Shown one piece after another: positions 39,644-51,800 of a stretch of 64,000 nt of DNA. A program made the position numbers and the translations under genes. Position 1 is the first letter of the stretch. The number at the start of each line of letters is the position of its first letter. The DNA comes from Oncomelania hupensis (Eukaryota > Mollusca > Gastropoda > Littorinimorpha > Pomatiopsidae). The notes beneath the pieces were generated by a model. It ran no database searches and was not told the origin of the DNA. It saw nothing but the letters and a program-made list of their open reading frames with translations. The stretch covers positions 32,805,311 through 32,869,310 of the forward strand of contig CM072523.1 in the NCBI GenBank assembly GCA_036898135.1. Direction: 5' to 3'.

Positions 39644-42600
39644 ATGATGAAAACAACCATTCACTCCATACCGGATCGGTCGTCGCCCGGGTCACCAAGG
39701 ACCGCGCCTTCCGTTGGCCACCAGGACGGAGGTGATAAATGTGCTACTGATGGACAACTTAGCAAGAACCGCACGAGAAACAACATCGTCATAGGAACCT
39801 GGAATGTCAGGACCCTAACTGCGGATGGAAAATTAGAAGAACTGGCCCACGAGCTGGACCACTATCGATGGAACATTTTAGGTATCAGCAAACTGCGCTG
39901 GAAAGGCTTAGGTAAAACAACGACGGACAAAGGCCACAAGCTTTATTTCAGCGGTAGAGATGACAGGCACGAACACGGCGTTGGATTCTTGGTTCACAAG
40001 AACATTCTAGCCACTGTCATGGGTTGCCGCCCAGTCTCCAGTAGACTCATTACCATCCGTCTGAGAGCAGCCTCTTTCAATATCACCATCATTTAGGCAT
40101 ATGCCCCAACATCAGACTATAACGACAGTGAAATGGAGGATTTCTATGAACATCTACAGGCTGTCCTTGACCACGTGCCGAAGAAGGGCATTGTTATAGT
40201 GCAAGGTGACTGGAATGCCAAAGTTGGCCAAGATGCGCACTACAGCTGGAGAGACACATGTGGACCCAACTGCAGCAACGATACAAATGTGAGAGCTCTG
40301 AGACTCTTGGAGTTTGCCAGATACAACAATATGATACTGGCAAACACTCTTGGTCTCCACAAAAAATCCAGACGATGGACATGGCACAGTCCCGGCGGGG
40401 AGCATCACAACCAGATCGACTACATCATGGTCAAGAAACGCTTCAGATCAAGCATCTACATTGGCAGGACACGCACTTTTACGGGAGCAGACATCGGAAG
40501 TGACCACGATCTCGTGGTGATGTTTTTCCGGCTCCACTTAAAAAGAGTAAACACAGCAAAGTGCACTAGACTGAAGTTCGACCTGGACAAACTGCAAGAC
40601 CCGGACGTGGCAGGAATATTTCAAGCCACAATTGGAGGGAAATTTGCACCACTGCTTATTTTGGGAGCTGGTGAACTAGATGTCAACACCATGACCACCA
40701 CCTTCAAATCAGCTGTGACAGATGCCGCCACTGAGATCCTTGGCAAGCACCGGCGAAAGAAGAAGCCATGGATCACACCTGAACTTTTGGACCTCTGTGA
40801 TAAACGAAGAGAGATGAAAAAGAAAAGGAACACTTCACGGGGAGCTGATACATACTGAAAAATCAACAATGACATCCGAAAAGTAATGCGCACAGCAAAA
40901 GAGAACTGGATAGAAGATCAATGCCAGGAAATAGAGAACTGTCTGAACAAGAACAACAGCGAGAAGGCCTACCAGACTGCGAAGCGGCTGACAAGTGTTA
41001 AACAGCCCAAGGTCTCCACGATCCAAAGCAAGTCCGGCATATGCCTCACTGAAGAACAATAAGTCTTGGATAGATGGACAGAGTACTGCTATGACCTTTA
41101 CAACCACACACCAAACGGAAACCCCTCAGTTCCAGCATGTCCAGAGAACAGAAAAGAAGAAAAAATCATCCCAATTCACCGAGAAGAAGTTGAGGCAGCA
41201 CTGAAGAAAGGGAAGTCAGCGGGAGTGGACAACATGCCCGCAGAACTGCTTCAAGCAGGTGGAGAAGCGATGATTGACGCCCTCACCATTATCTGTAACA
41301 AGATCTGGCAGAGTGGGGAGTGGCCTTCACCATGGACCCAGTCGCTTGTCATCACTCTTCCCAAAAAAGGTAGCTTTCAGGAGTGTGAAAATTACCGCAC
41401 CATCAGCATTATCAGCCATCCCAGCAAGGTCCTCCTGAAAATAATACTCAACAGGTTGAAACCCCAAGCTGAACAAATCATAGCTGAAGAACAAGTAGGA
41501 TCCAGGGCAGGGCGAAGTACCACTGAACAGATTTTCAACCTCAGAATAATCGGCGAGAAATACCTACAGCACCAACATCTATATGATGTGTTCGTAGACT
41601 TCACGAATGCGTTTAATCGAGTCTGGCATGCAACTCTGTGGGCAACCATGAGAGTATGCAACATCAGCCCTAAAATTATTGAAGACATCAAAAGCCTTTA
41701 TGACAAGGCTAACAGTGCAGTCCTCCATAACAGCGCCATCGGAAACTGGTTCAGAACAACAATCAGTGTGGGTCAAGGATGCCTACTCTCTCCAGGCCTC
41801 TTCAACATCTTCCTAGAGCGCATCATGTCAGATGCCCCTTCAGATCACGAAGGTTGATTGATTGATTGATTGATTTATTGTTGCTTTAGTCACGAAGGTA
41901 AAGGCAGCATAGGGGGTAGAGCGATTTCCATCCTTCGTTCTGCGGATGACATTAATTGATGAATTGGCTGGAAAGGAACAAGAACTTAAACAGCTGGTAC
42001 AGAGGCTTGACACCACCTCCAGAGCCTATGGAATGGAAATAAAAGCAGAGAAGACCAAAATGATGACCAGCAACACCAATGGCATCAACATGGACATCAA
42101 AGTCCAAGGCCAATCCCTCAACACAGTGCATAGCTTCAAATATTTAGGAGCCATTGTATCAGACAATGGGTCCCGACAGGAAGTACTCTCCAGGATCGCA
42201 CAAACAACTGCTGCGCTGGCAAGGATGAACCCCATTTGTAAAGACAGGGCCATCAGTCTACATTCCAAGGTAAGGCTGCTGCGCTCCCTTGTCATCTCCA
42301 TCTTCCTATACGCTTGCGAAACATGGACCCTCACAGCAGATCTGCAACGAAGAATACAAAGCATGGAGATGAGGTGCTACAGAAGACTTCTGGGCATTTT
42401 CTATCCCCAGCACATCACCAACAACGAAGTCCGACAGATCATCACACAAGCCATTGGACAACACGATGACCTGCTCACGTGGTGAAGAAACGGAAACTCC
42501 GATGGTATGGCCACGTCACCAGATCATCAGGCCTTGCAAAGATCATCCTGCAAGGCACAGTGCAAGGAGGTAGAAGAAAAGCAAGACCGAACAAGAGGTG

Positions 42601-42739
42601 GGAGGACAACATTCGAGAATGGACTGGCTTGACATTGAGCGAAGCCATCAGGGTTGCTGAGGACAGAGAAAGATGGAGTATGCTGGTTAAACGATCATCT
42701 GTGGTGCCCCAACGACCTCAGAGTTATGGGATAAGATAG
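39644..42739 (+). pseudogene. RTE-like LINE, endonuclease-reverse transcriptase ORF (decayed, nearly full length)
   Basis: The order is: apurinic endonuclease domain (GTWNVRTLTADGKLEEL, GDWNAKVGQDA, GSDHDLVVMFF; about 39800-40530), linker, reverse transcriptase (KKGKSAGVDNMPAELLQAGG, LPKKGSFQECENYRTIS, SVGQGCLLSPGLFNIFLERI, catalytic box near 41936) and a C-terminal RKLRWYGHVTRSSGLAK block. Breaks: in-frame stops at about 40094, 40856 and 41061; a 36-bp insertion at 41855; a shift after the catalytic box, which reads SADD rather than FADD; and a one-base deletion near 42479. The endonuclease Glu of LGISE is Lys. It cannot be active. The style matches the RTE/Cfdp2-like group by recognition. 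Confidence 0.88.
41855..41890 (-). mobile_element. 36-bp family B insertion with TSD
   Basis: Read on the minus strand it is ACTAAAGCAACAATAAATCA followed by more AATC units, the 3' terminus of family B plus a tail. The host sequence CACGAAGGT is duplicated on both sides (41846-41854 and 41891-41899) and occurs once in the related LINE copy at 57157-58495. It interrupts the RTE-like reading frame just before the catalytic box. Confidence 0.82.
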
Positions 42740-43181
42740 GATAATAACGAAGTTTGTTTTTATGTTTGTTTTTATGTTTGTTTAATTATGGCATACATGT
42801 GTGATAGGAATGTTTAAGGTGTGTGTGGGTGAAAAAAACCAATGAATCTCTACATTTAATTTTTTTAAACCAAGTGTTAGTTTAATTGTCGTTTATTTAG
42901 CACGCTTTTATTTTTTTCAAATAAGACACAGATGGATGTGCATAATTTCTTTGATGGCAATACAGGTTTGTTGAATTTAACTGAATTGAATAACGTTAAC
43001 ACTCGCGATGGCAAGAGCGCAATATATGATCGCTACATTTATTATTTGTCACACAATGCACAAATTATGTTATTGTTAAAATCTTTTTTTTTAGGCTTAT
43101 ATAAATAAAAAATATCACAAATGATGGGTTGTGCACATTAAATAAATGTGTAATGGTGAATGGGTCAAGTATATTTAAGTA
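42740..43181. other. RTE-like 3' tail then AT-rich sequence
   Basis: The RTE-like element ends with GGGATAAGATAGGATAATAA, comparable to the GGATAGGATA-type tails at the other two copies. No supported feature follows up to the hAT-like element. Confidence 0.5.
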
Positions 43182-43187
43182 TATGTA

Positions 43188-43906
43188 CAGGGATGGATTT
43201 AACCGGAAATTACCGGTATTTTACCGGTTTGAGAATAAAAATACCGGTTGAAAAATCAATAGCCGGTAGAGCCTACCGGTTCTTATTTTGTTTGACTGGT
43301 TTCAAAAATAAAGGAAAAGAGAAAGAAAAACAAGAGAAATGAAAAGAGAGAGAGAGAGCCAGCCAGCCAGCCAGCCACGCTGATTATGTGTTTAGGGAGT
43401 GTAGACAAGAGGCCTGCGAATGCGTTCAGTAGCCTTGCCATATTCTTTGAGGTAATTAATACAGAATGATATAACACTGGCGGGCGCAAGGCTATCGTGA
43501 ATACGGATAAATTAAACTCGCGCACTTTTCGATTTTTTCTTTCCTCGTGCTCGTCAGTATGTATTGCGACAGTGGCAGATAGGCTAGTAATAATGAAGAA
43601 GCAAAAATCTCTTTTTTTATTTTTTGCTAGGGGGGAGAGGGGCGATAAAAGAAGTTTATGTGAAGACGAAGATGTTTCTAATGAAACAGAAAGTGCATTA
43701 ACAGAGTCGCCATCTACTTGTACTAGCCTACGTTAATCAAGCCCTGACACTTTGAGTGGAAAATCGTTGAAATTGTCAAAATAGTGACGCATTAAGCTTT
43801 GCTATGGGTCATACCGGTTTCCGTGACTGGCCTACCGGTTTGCGTTCGAGTGGGTTTGTTTACTGTGACGTCGTACCGGTTTTGCAAATCCCTAGGACGA
43901 TCACTG
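43188..43906 (+). mobile_element. hAT-like non-autonomous element (719 bp) with transposase N-terminal remnant
   Basis: Left end CAGGGATGG, right end complement CAGTGATCG, with AACCGG-rich subterminal repeats on both sides (many ACCGGT words). A 6-bp duplication TATGTA abuts both ends (43182-43187 and 43907-43912). The terminal repeats are short and imperfect, so the TSD and the internal hAT-like peptide carry most of the weight. Confidence 0.6.
43593..43736 (+). pseudogene. hAT transposase N-terminal fragment
   Basis: A 47-codon frame starts MKKQKSLFLFFARGERGDKR and continues with an acidic Ser/Thr segment. The basic QKSL-x-FF start is typical of hAT/ZBED-type transposase N-termini; nothing of the zinc finger, RNase H-like core or dimerisation region follows. 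It lies inside the 719-bp element, suggesting internal deletion of a once autonomous copy. Confidence 0.5.
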
Positions 43907-43984
43907 TATGTAGCTCATTTTATTTTCCAATTCGTCTTAAGAAGAAGGAAGGAGTAGATGTGGCTTTTGTATATATATTAGTTA

Positions 43985-44430
43985 GTTGAATTCCCTTCCC
44001 TCCCATATCCGCAACATACAATCAACACAGGCATTCAAAAAGGCCCTCAAAACCCACCTCTTCAAACTGCATTATTCAGACCGATTTGTATCCCGCTGCC
44101 ATTCTCTCCTCTTTTGTTTCTGTCTGATCCGTAAGTGTGTACATGGCTGTAAATATTTATACTGTTTTCCTTTCCTGGGTCTATCCGGGCATATAAATAG
44201 CTATGAATAAGTTTTTGCTATTCTATTTTTGTCTTTTTTGTCATTTTTGTACATAGTTGTAAATAGTTCTTACTTTTACTGTTCCGTCTTTTGGTGTATC
44301 GTAACAAAAGCGATGTTTGATCGAGTGCATGTATTTTTATGTAATGACTATGTAAAGCGTGGTGAGTCGGGTCGTTGGCTGGAGTACCCGCTATATAAGA
44401 ACCCGTTATTATTAGTAGTAGTAGTAGTAT
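43985..44430 (+). mobile_element. CR1/L2-type LINE 3' end
   Basis: Starts in the last codons of a polyprotein: NSLPSHIRNIQSTQAFKKAL then KTHLF, matching the C-terminal block seen at 25640-25778. After the UTR it ends CCCGCTATATAAGAACCCG and a TTATTATTAGTAGTAG tail. Heavily 5'-truncated. Confidence 0.68.
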
Positions 44431-46117
44431 ATTCTACTTTATTGCCTGTGCTGTGTTCCTTTTGTTTACCCCCAGCAGCCACAGATTTTAATTGTCATGT
44501 GTTTATATAAACAATTCTTACAGTTCGTATATTTTCTTGTGCCTTGTAAGTTATATTTGGATGAGGTGCGGAAATTAACTTTTTTATAAGGGTCCCTGCC
44601 CTATGGGTGCCTTACCTGAAACTTTTGGGTGCCCCAAACAATTTGCTAACGCCCAAAGACAAATAATTTGAAATACACGAGTGACCTTCTAGGAGATTCC
44701 TTCCATTAAAGCTAGCCAAACAGTTACAAAATGACAAAAATTAAAAAAAATATCAAACCAATAATGTGTTTTTGGTTGTACTAAAAAAAACTTTGTTTAT
44801 TATTTTTGACACTTGAAACAACAAAAAAAAGTAACAAATATCAGAGTATCAGTACAAACAATAACAAAGGCTCAATGCTTAATGTTTGAGAAGAACTCAA
44901 ATTTTTGGTTGAAATAACGTTTTTTGAAGATTTCAAACACTTTTCTCTACATGGTTTTTTCAGAGTAACTTATATTTTGCTTTGCACGCCCGAGATAGCA
45001 ACTGACTCCCTGATTGGCCAATCAGAAAGCTCGTCTTTCATGCGTAAAAAGAGACCAATTACAACCAAAAGCGAATGAAGAAAATAAGAATGTGATGTGC
45101 AACAAAATATTTCTATTGCTGTCAATCTAAAATTGTCCTTCAATCTTTAATCACGATGTTGACTAATCGAAGAGAGCTTCAATGACTGCAAAGAGCCGAA
45201 TCAGGACCACTACTTGGTTGAAACTGAAAGAGGACTCACCCCTAGGTCCAGAGAGAGAAAGAGACAGACAGACAGACAGAGACAGACAGACAGAGACAGA
45301 GAGAGAGACAGAGAGAGTGAGACAGAAAAAGACAGAGAAAATGAAAACCCCACATTGTTCACAAAAAAAGTTGTTTTGAAATCCTTAACATGAAATTTTG
45401 TAATCTTCACAATTGATAAGGTTATCGATTGGTAATTTTTAAAAACTCAATAAAAACAACATAAACGAACAATTTATAAACATTAATTTATTTTGTATTC
45501 CACATTTCCCATCCATGTGTGCAAATCCTTTTTCCAATCAAATTCATAATCTGACTCTGAACAAACTACAAAAAATATCTCTTTAAAAAAAGCAGGTAAA
45601 GCAATCTTATTCTCATAATCCTCTCTCCACTTCCTCCTCCTCATCATACAGCAGTACATAAACTGCAAAAAATATATCTATAAAAAAAAGCAGGTAAATC
45701 AATCACAATCCTCATAATCAAATCATCCTCATCTCCAACATCATTCTCATTATCTTCCTCATCTCTGTGTCAAGTTCATCATAATTCCACATTATTCTGG
45801 TCGTTGTGTATAAAATTTCAATATCTGCATGTTCAACAGTCCCACCTGCATTCTATATTCCAATTCCAATCCAATAACTACTCAACCCAAGAAAGGTACT
45901 TATCCTGCTCTCAAAGGTGCACACAAAGTGTGACATTCTGGCTTTCGTTTCAATTCACTGTTCATGAGCTCAAAAGTAGTATAAATGCATTCATAAAGCC
46001 TGGTTCTCCTTATGCGTTTCGACATTTACCGGCAAAGGTCTCATCAGAGGAGGTTTGGCCTTTTTCAAACTCATTCTCTGAGTCGGCCCTAGCAAACTGG
46101 GGTGTTTTCAACTAGGA
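44431..46117. other. no gene recognised; possible hAT-like and Penelope-like fragments
   Basis: GGTGCGGAAATTAAC near 44569 resembles an hAT-type start but no partner end was found. A (GACA)-rich array lies at 45246-45330. At 46016-46047 the minus strand matches a hammerhead ribozyme core (see findings). Confidence 0.4.
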
Positions 46118-46128
46118 ATATATATATA

Positions 46129-46216
<88 letters not shown>
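46118..46216 (+). repeat. (AT)n microsatellite
   Basis: About 98 bp of nearly pure AT dinucleotide between two retroelement fragments; a common target or tail region for such elements. Confidence 0.95.
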
Positions 46217-46217
<1 letters not shown>

Positions 46218-46219
<2 letters not shown>

Positions 46220-46696
46220 AAGATAAGACAACTTTATTATCTTATATAAGAACTTACATTGTGGTGTACAATTACAATCAACAAGGAATAAACATCACAA
46301 TAATAATAACAACAATCAATAACAACAATCATAATGACAATGAGGATAAAACTGCACTGTCACACATTAATATAATTACACTTATGCATGCTAACATTAA
46401 ACGACAGCAAATGTTAAATGAAATTATTTTGGACAAACACACACACTCACACATGTCATGTATTAAGTAATGAGACAGCCTTTGGGATAAAACTGTTTTT
46501 CATTCTGAGAGTTCTGACCCTCGGTGTTCGGTAGCGTCTTCCAGAAGGCAGGAGCTGGAAATGGTGCACAAGCCTTTCATACAACACCTGCAGAATCTCT
46601 TGTTTCACTCCCACAACCTTCCCACAGACATTCACCACTTGATCCAGCACACTTTTATACGGGGTGAGTCCTCTTTCAACCAAGTTGTCATGTGGT
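46218..46696 (-). mobile_element. non-LTR retrotransposon 3' end (C-terminal codons and UTR)
   Basis: On the minus strand a frame reads DNLVERGLTPYKSVLD, later RRYRTPRVRTLRMKNSFIPK and AVSLLNT before a stop at about 46456. A short UTR follows, ending TAAGATAATAAAGTTGTCTT beside the (AT)n tract. The basic RTxRxxNSF.P.A..LLN ending is common in LINE polyproteins of aquatic animals. 5'-truncated at about 46696, where a family B copy starts. Clade uncertain. Confidence 0.6.
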
Positions 46697-46704
46697 ATAT
46701 ATAT

Positions 46705-47140
46705 ATCCGTGGGGATGCTGGGGGTTTCTGTATAAATGGCATCTCCACTTTGTGAAAATGTAGTGCTTTAAATGCCCACTGTTGCTGTCTTTCTTTGTTC
46801 TTTCTCGTTCCTACTCTGTTCTATCAATCTACTACCTTCTTTGCTAGACCAATCACATACCATTATTTCTTCAAAACTCTCCCAAAACTCTTCATGTGTG
46901 TATGGGGTCTGTTGGGTCAGCTTGGGGATATTGGATGGGGGTTCGATAAATTAGAGTACAGCCTCAGCGCTCCTTGCATTTATTGTAAAGTGCCCAGCAG
47001 GTGAGTGCCTTCAGTGTTGCCATTAAGGTTGTTTCAACAGATCTTTCATACGGATCAGGGGTGAGTCCTCTTTCAACCAAGTTGTCATGTGGTCCTGGTT
47101 CAGCTCTTTGCAGTCCAACAATGACTAACTAACTAATATA
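46705..47140 (+). mobile_element. family B element, copy 3, with internal deletion and a 36-bp foreign segment
   Basis: Matches family B from GTGGGGATGCTGGGGGTTTC, loses a roughly 90-bp central part, and continues through GGGGGTTCGATAAATTAGAG to ATACGGATCAGG. Then a 36-bp segment identical to the left flank (46661-46696) appears at 47058-47093 before the family B ending (GTCCTGGTTCAGCTCTTTGC) and an ACTAACTA tail. Confidence 0.72.
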
Positions 47141-47274
47141 TCACAGACATAGGTAACGTACACTGTAACTTTGTGTTCTGTGTGTGGACCATATTTTATG
47201 TTCCAATAATTTTTCAATAAATTTGTTACAAGTATTCTCATTTCCTTTGAATAAAGGTATTTTTAAAGCAAATG

Positions 47275-48818
47275 CTACACTTTTGATGTCTTTTCTGTCC
47301 TGTCTGAAGTACGAGACTCTGTTGGACTGTTTTTACCATACAGTGTTCCTTTGGGGGTTTCCGGTATTTGTAAGATGATATTCCCGCCGGGTGATTCTGT
47401 AACAATGTACCTGCCGTCCTGGGTTTCTAAGCTATACTTGTCACAAGTCTTCGATGCATTCTGTGGTTTTCCAGCAAAACTTTTATCTCCAACTTGTTGT
47501 CCACAACCACTTGCTGTATTCTGCGATGTTCCACATTCATTTTCAATATGTTGTAATGTACTACTCGACGTATTCTGCGGATTTCCAGCAACATTTTGGT
47601 TTTCACCATTGTGTTTCAAACTGTTCTTTTGTGCATTTATGACAACAACTGGACCTGTTTTTCCTCCCTTAGTATTTTGTGGCACTGCTTCTCCCTTGGT
47701 GTTTTGTACTATTGTAGCAACGACCTGAATGCTGGGTGACCTTGTAGTATGTTGTGTTTCTTTTTGATCAGTCTTTTTCGCAATCCGAGTGACGTTAGAC
47801 ATTTGAATTTGAGAAGTAACGTTCTTGTTTGTTTCACCAGCCTTAATACCACTCTGTCTTTCTATGGAAACACTTTTAGAAACTACACCAGTCCCATTAT
47901 AATTGTGAGCTCCTATACTTATAGTAACAGTTCTTGGTCTTTCTGCGCTGGCAGTGCTATAAAGTGTTTCCACTACATTGGTTTTGGCACTTGGTATGGC
48001 GACAACCTTTTTTGCAGTTTCAGCAAAACATTTTTCAGCCGCGATGGCAACATTCTTGGCACACTGGGGGAAACCAGGGGATCGTTTTTCTCCAAGAACA
48101 TTCCCATCACTATTCTGTGTCACAGAAGTTTGGTTTTCTATGGAAACATTTTTGCCACTATTGCGCCTTAAACTATCCTGATGTCTTTCTAAAGGAATGC
48201 TTTTGTCACTTTTTCGTTTCACAGCGACTTTTCGTCTTCTCGTGGCCATGTTTTTAGCCCTTTCTGTTTTTTGGGAAGTAATCTGCGGTAATACCGTAGC
48301 ACTCACTCCTATTGCCATTGCGACCACTCCTTTGTTTCCGTTTCCTGTGGCAATGTTTTCATACTTTAGTATCTCACTCCTCTCCTTGGCTGCTGTGGTG
48401 ATGCTATGAGTGATAATATTTTCAGAAGTCTCTTCTCCACTGTTTCTTGTCCTTTGAGCAGCGTTATCCTGGGTAACATGTGTTGTTAAGCTAGGTCGTA
48501 CTTTGTGCACCGTCTCTTCGGCTTCTGCGGTGTTAGAATGGGTAGCCTGGATTGTAGAGACTGGGTGTGCAGAGGGGCGCACACTGACTGCTCTCTCAGC
48601 TGTTTCTGTGGAATTTATTTTGGAAACCGGTGAAACTGGACATGTTTGAGCACTGATTACTCCGATGAACGTATTGTTGGCTCGTCCATCCCCTTTGAAG
48701 TTCGTAGTTGATGACTGAAGCAGTGAAGTCTTTTGGTTATCTATTGAAACAATGGTTCTGGGGCGTTTCACAGCTCTATCTGATTCCAGAGACCTGTAAG
48801 GCTTGATCACGGTTGATG
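47275..48818 (-). CDS. exon 8: long S/T/N-rich C-terminal region
   Basis: 513 codons after acceptor TATTTTCTTCAG. Rich in Ser, Thr, Asn and Lys, with recurring VSIDNQ, VSIENQ and VSIERQ motifs and repeated QNT/QNA motifs (PQNTKGG, SQNTASG, PQNASK). A basic patch RRRKVAVKRK could be a nuclear localisation signal. Ends near YIVTESPGGNIILQIPETPK. No domain recognised. The length of the open frame in AT-rich sequence is itself evidence of coding. Confidence 0.78.
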
Positions 48819-51800
48819 CTGAAGAAAATATAAGACAACAAGTTAAATGTTCTGTCATGACTGACTGATGGACAGGACTGACAAACAGACAGACACAGAA
48901 AGAAAGAAAGAAAGAGATTTCTCTTATATAGCGCACTTACAAGCTCAGAGAGCTTCTCAAGGTGCTGGCCCGTAATATCCAGCAATCACAAAATAGTTTG
49001 CTGAAGTCAGGATTCGAACCCACGTCGCCCAAGACGCACTCACACAAGTCGTGCGCTCTGACCACTGAGCAGAGCTATCCCTGCCGCCCAGACAGATAAA
49101 TAAATCCCAAACTAAGGCTAAATCAATGCAACACTACAAAACTAAGCCACGTTCAAAATGTTACTTTTCGCTTCTAACAGAGCTTTTACCTAAATCAAGA
49201 TATTTCTAATTTGTAAAACTGGAGCACAATCAAACTATAAAACATATAAAAAAATTAATTTTGCTTTCTATTTAAAAAAAAAAGTTGAACATAACATCAC
49301 TCCATTCCAAAGAATAAATTAATTCATTCTAAAAGCAAGTCTAGATGTAAAAGTAAACCTGATAAATGATTATTGAAATTTGATAAAAATAAAATGTCAA
49401 TGATCATGTGCAAGATCGATCACATAGCTCCAATACAACTAAGGATATTGCCCATAAGTATTACATAAGAAAAATATCTATTATAAAATGCAAAGGGAAT
49501 GCAAGTTTTGTTTTTAAGAAACGCAACATTCTCCTAATTATTCAATAACTTAGCAAGGGACATCATTCAAGTAAAGAATGACTGGGGTGGCGAAGGGAGA
49601 GAGGAAAAATTTGATTTTGCTCAGAATGCTAACATTGCTTTGATTACCACTGTTTGTGTAGTTAATAATCACAAAAATAACTCACCACTTCTGTTAACCT
49701 CCTCTGTATTCTCTGCCTCTTGTAGTGTACGTTTCTTGGTGTCTGCACAAACAGTAATAAATGATTCAAAGTATTTCCAGACAAGTCTGGAAAAACAATT
49801 ACAGAAACTAAAAATAAAGACAAAAGAGCACATTTGCATGACACTTTTTTTTTCATATTCAACCTCCTCTTTCCTCAATTCCCTTTTAATTTCTATGGTC
49901 CTTTATTGCCTTACTGACAGCCTAAGAATGAAAAAAAACCACAAATTAATGTACAGGCTTACTTTTGATTTGCTTAAATTTTTCTAAGCACAATCACTAA
50001 TTCTTTCTGTTGAAATACGGAAATACAAACTTGCATTCAACAAACATTCTTAGTGCATTGTTTCTTGCCTGAAACTAAGCGTGCAAAACAAATATAGGAA
50101 CATACATGAACTCGCATTTAGGTGGCGACAAAATACTGAATTGAGTATAGGGAAAATATTCCAGAATTATTTACATGATAGTAATAGCTTTAGAATTAAA
50201 AAAAAAAATTCTGGTGTTTGTACCTCTACTTGAAAGTTTCTACGATTTTATGTCTCTCCTTTGATGAGTATAGTTTTAAATGTATTGGTACCAAGATCAA
50301 GAAGGTGCTCAATATTTAACTGTTGTACCCACTTTTGAATGCAAAGTCTTCAACAACTTGGTTACGCTCATCCTCCATACCAGCAGCTCTCTCAAACAAT
50401 CGGCTGTACGGAGATCTTCCTGTGGCTGTCTTTTGATTGTTGATATCGACTGAAATGTACAGGAAGGTGGATGAGACTAGGTGTAGGTTCCAATTAGACC
50501 AGTTTTGGATAATCAATGCCTTTGTCTTAATGTGATACCACACAGCTGCAAAACTTTCACTTAGAAAATAATCCAGCTTTGTCCAACATGTGTGCTAATT
50601 ATTGTACAAAACGAAATTAAATTAGACAAATACAAATCCCTAACACATTTTTAGTACTTTATTGCCAAATCCGTACAAATAACAGAAGCGCAATGCGTGA
50701 TTCAAACAATACAATAGCAAATACATCACTGGGCAGCAACCATCAGGACATCTCCGAACACCACGGCAACAGCGCGGAACACAGACCTCATAGCCCATAC
50801 CAAAACATGTAGAAACACAACAAACACACACATACCTACCCACCCACCTAAACCCACCCACTCCTACCTACTCACACACATACATACAACACAAATAAAC
50901 AAATACAATAATAAATACAATATTCTTATCCCACCCTCATCACACATACAGCAGAGAGTCAGTATACGTGTGTTGGTTTTATTTTTGTATTATTATTTTT
51001 TTAAAGTACTTATAAATTTCACGTTGCTGTCACATTAATCCAATCCTCTTTATATTGATCTGGTTGTTTATTGCTTCTGACACATGAAATTCCTTTGAGC
51101 CCACACCCTCCTTGACCCAATCATCACTGACATACTGAGGTATTTGGCCAGCCCTTTACTCTGCCCCTTTGGTAGTCCCAATAGGCGTAGGCCTGGCACT
51201 ACACGCCTATGAACACCCCTAGTGAGCCTATCACCAGCACAATGACTTTTGTTCTAAAGCCAGCATCGTTCATGAGGAGGCATAGCGGCATATACTTATG
51301 GAACTTAGTCTGGTAGCATTGCTCTATGAAAGGGTCAAAGGGATTGGCAAACTCCACAATGAATGCTATAGAGTTTCTGTGATCGATGAGACATAAATCG
51401 GGTCTGCTGTTGTCCACGTATGTGGCTCCATCAAGAGCTACAGGCTGGTTCTCGAACATGGCCACGTGTTCAGTGACAACAGTTTTTTCCAGTTCCTTCC
51501 TCACCAGTTCCACACATCTATCATGCCGCTATATGTATAAGCCTCGCAGACTACGGCAGCAGTTCAGGGCATGGGAGTTAGTGTCCCACACACACACACA
51601 CACACCCACCCATCACTCCTATCTTACCATACACTGCAACACCACAATCACAACCACCTCCAACAACCGCTACTACCTATACCACCTCAGGCACTCACAC
51701 ATAATCTTTCCCAGCCAATGTACCCAAGGGATAGAATCTTCAATGTTTTCATTTGTCGACCGCTTGTTAATGATCTGTACCATCATCTCTCGTGTGGCTT

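Noticed and set aside
44569..46115. Complete hAT-like element starting GGTGCGGAAATTAAC
   Set aside because: No matching inverted end or TSD could be found.
47351..48409. Plus-strand frames opposite the 47-49 kb gene
   Set aside because: Shadows of the minus-strand exon 8, which has splice and phase support from neighbouring exons.
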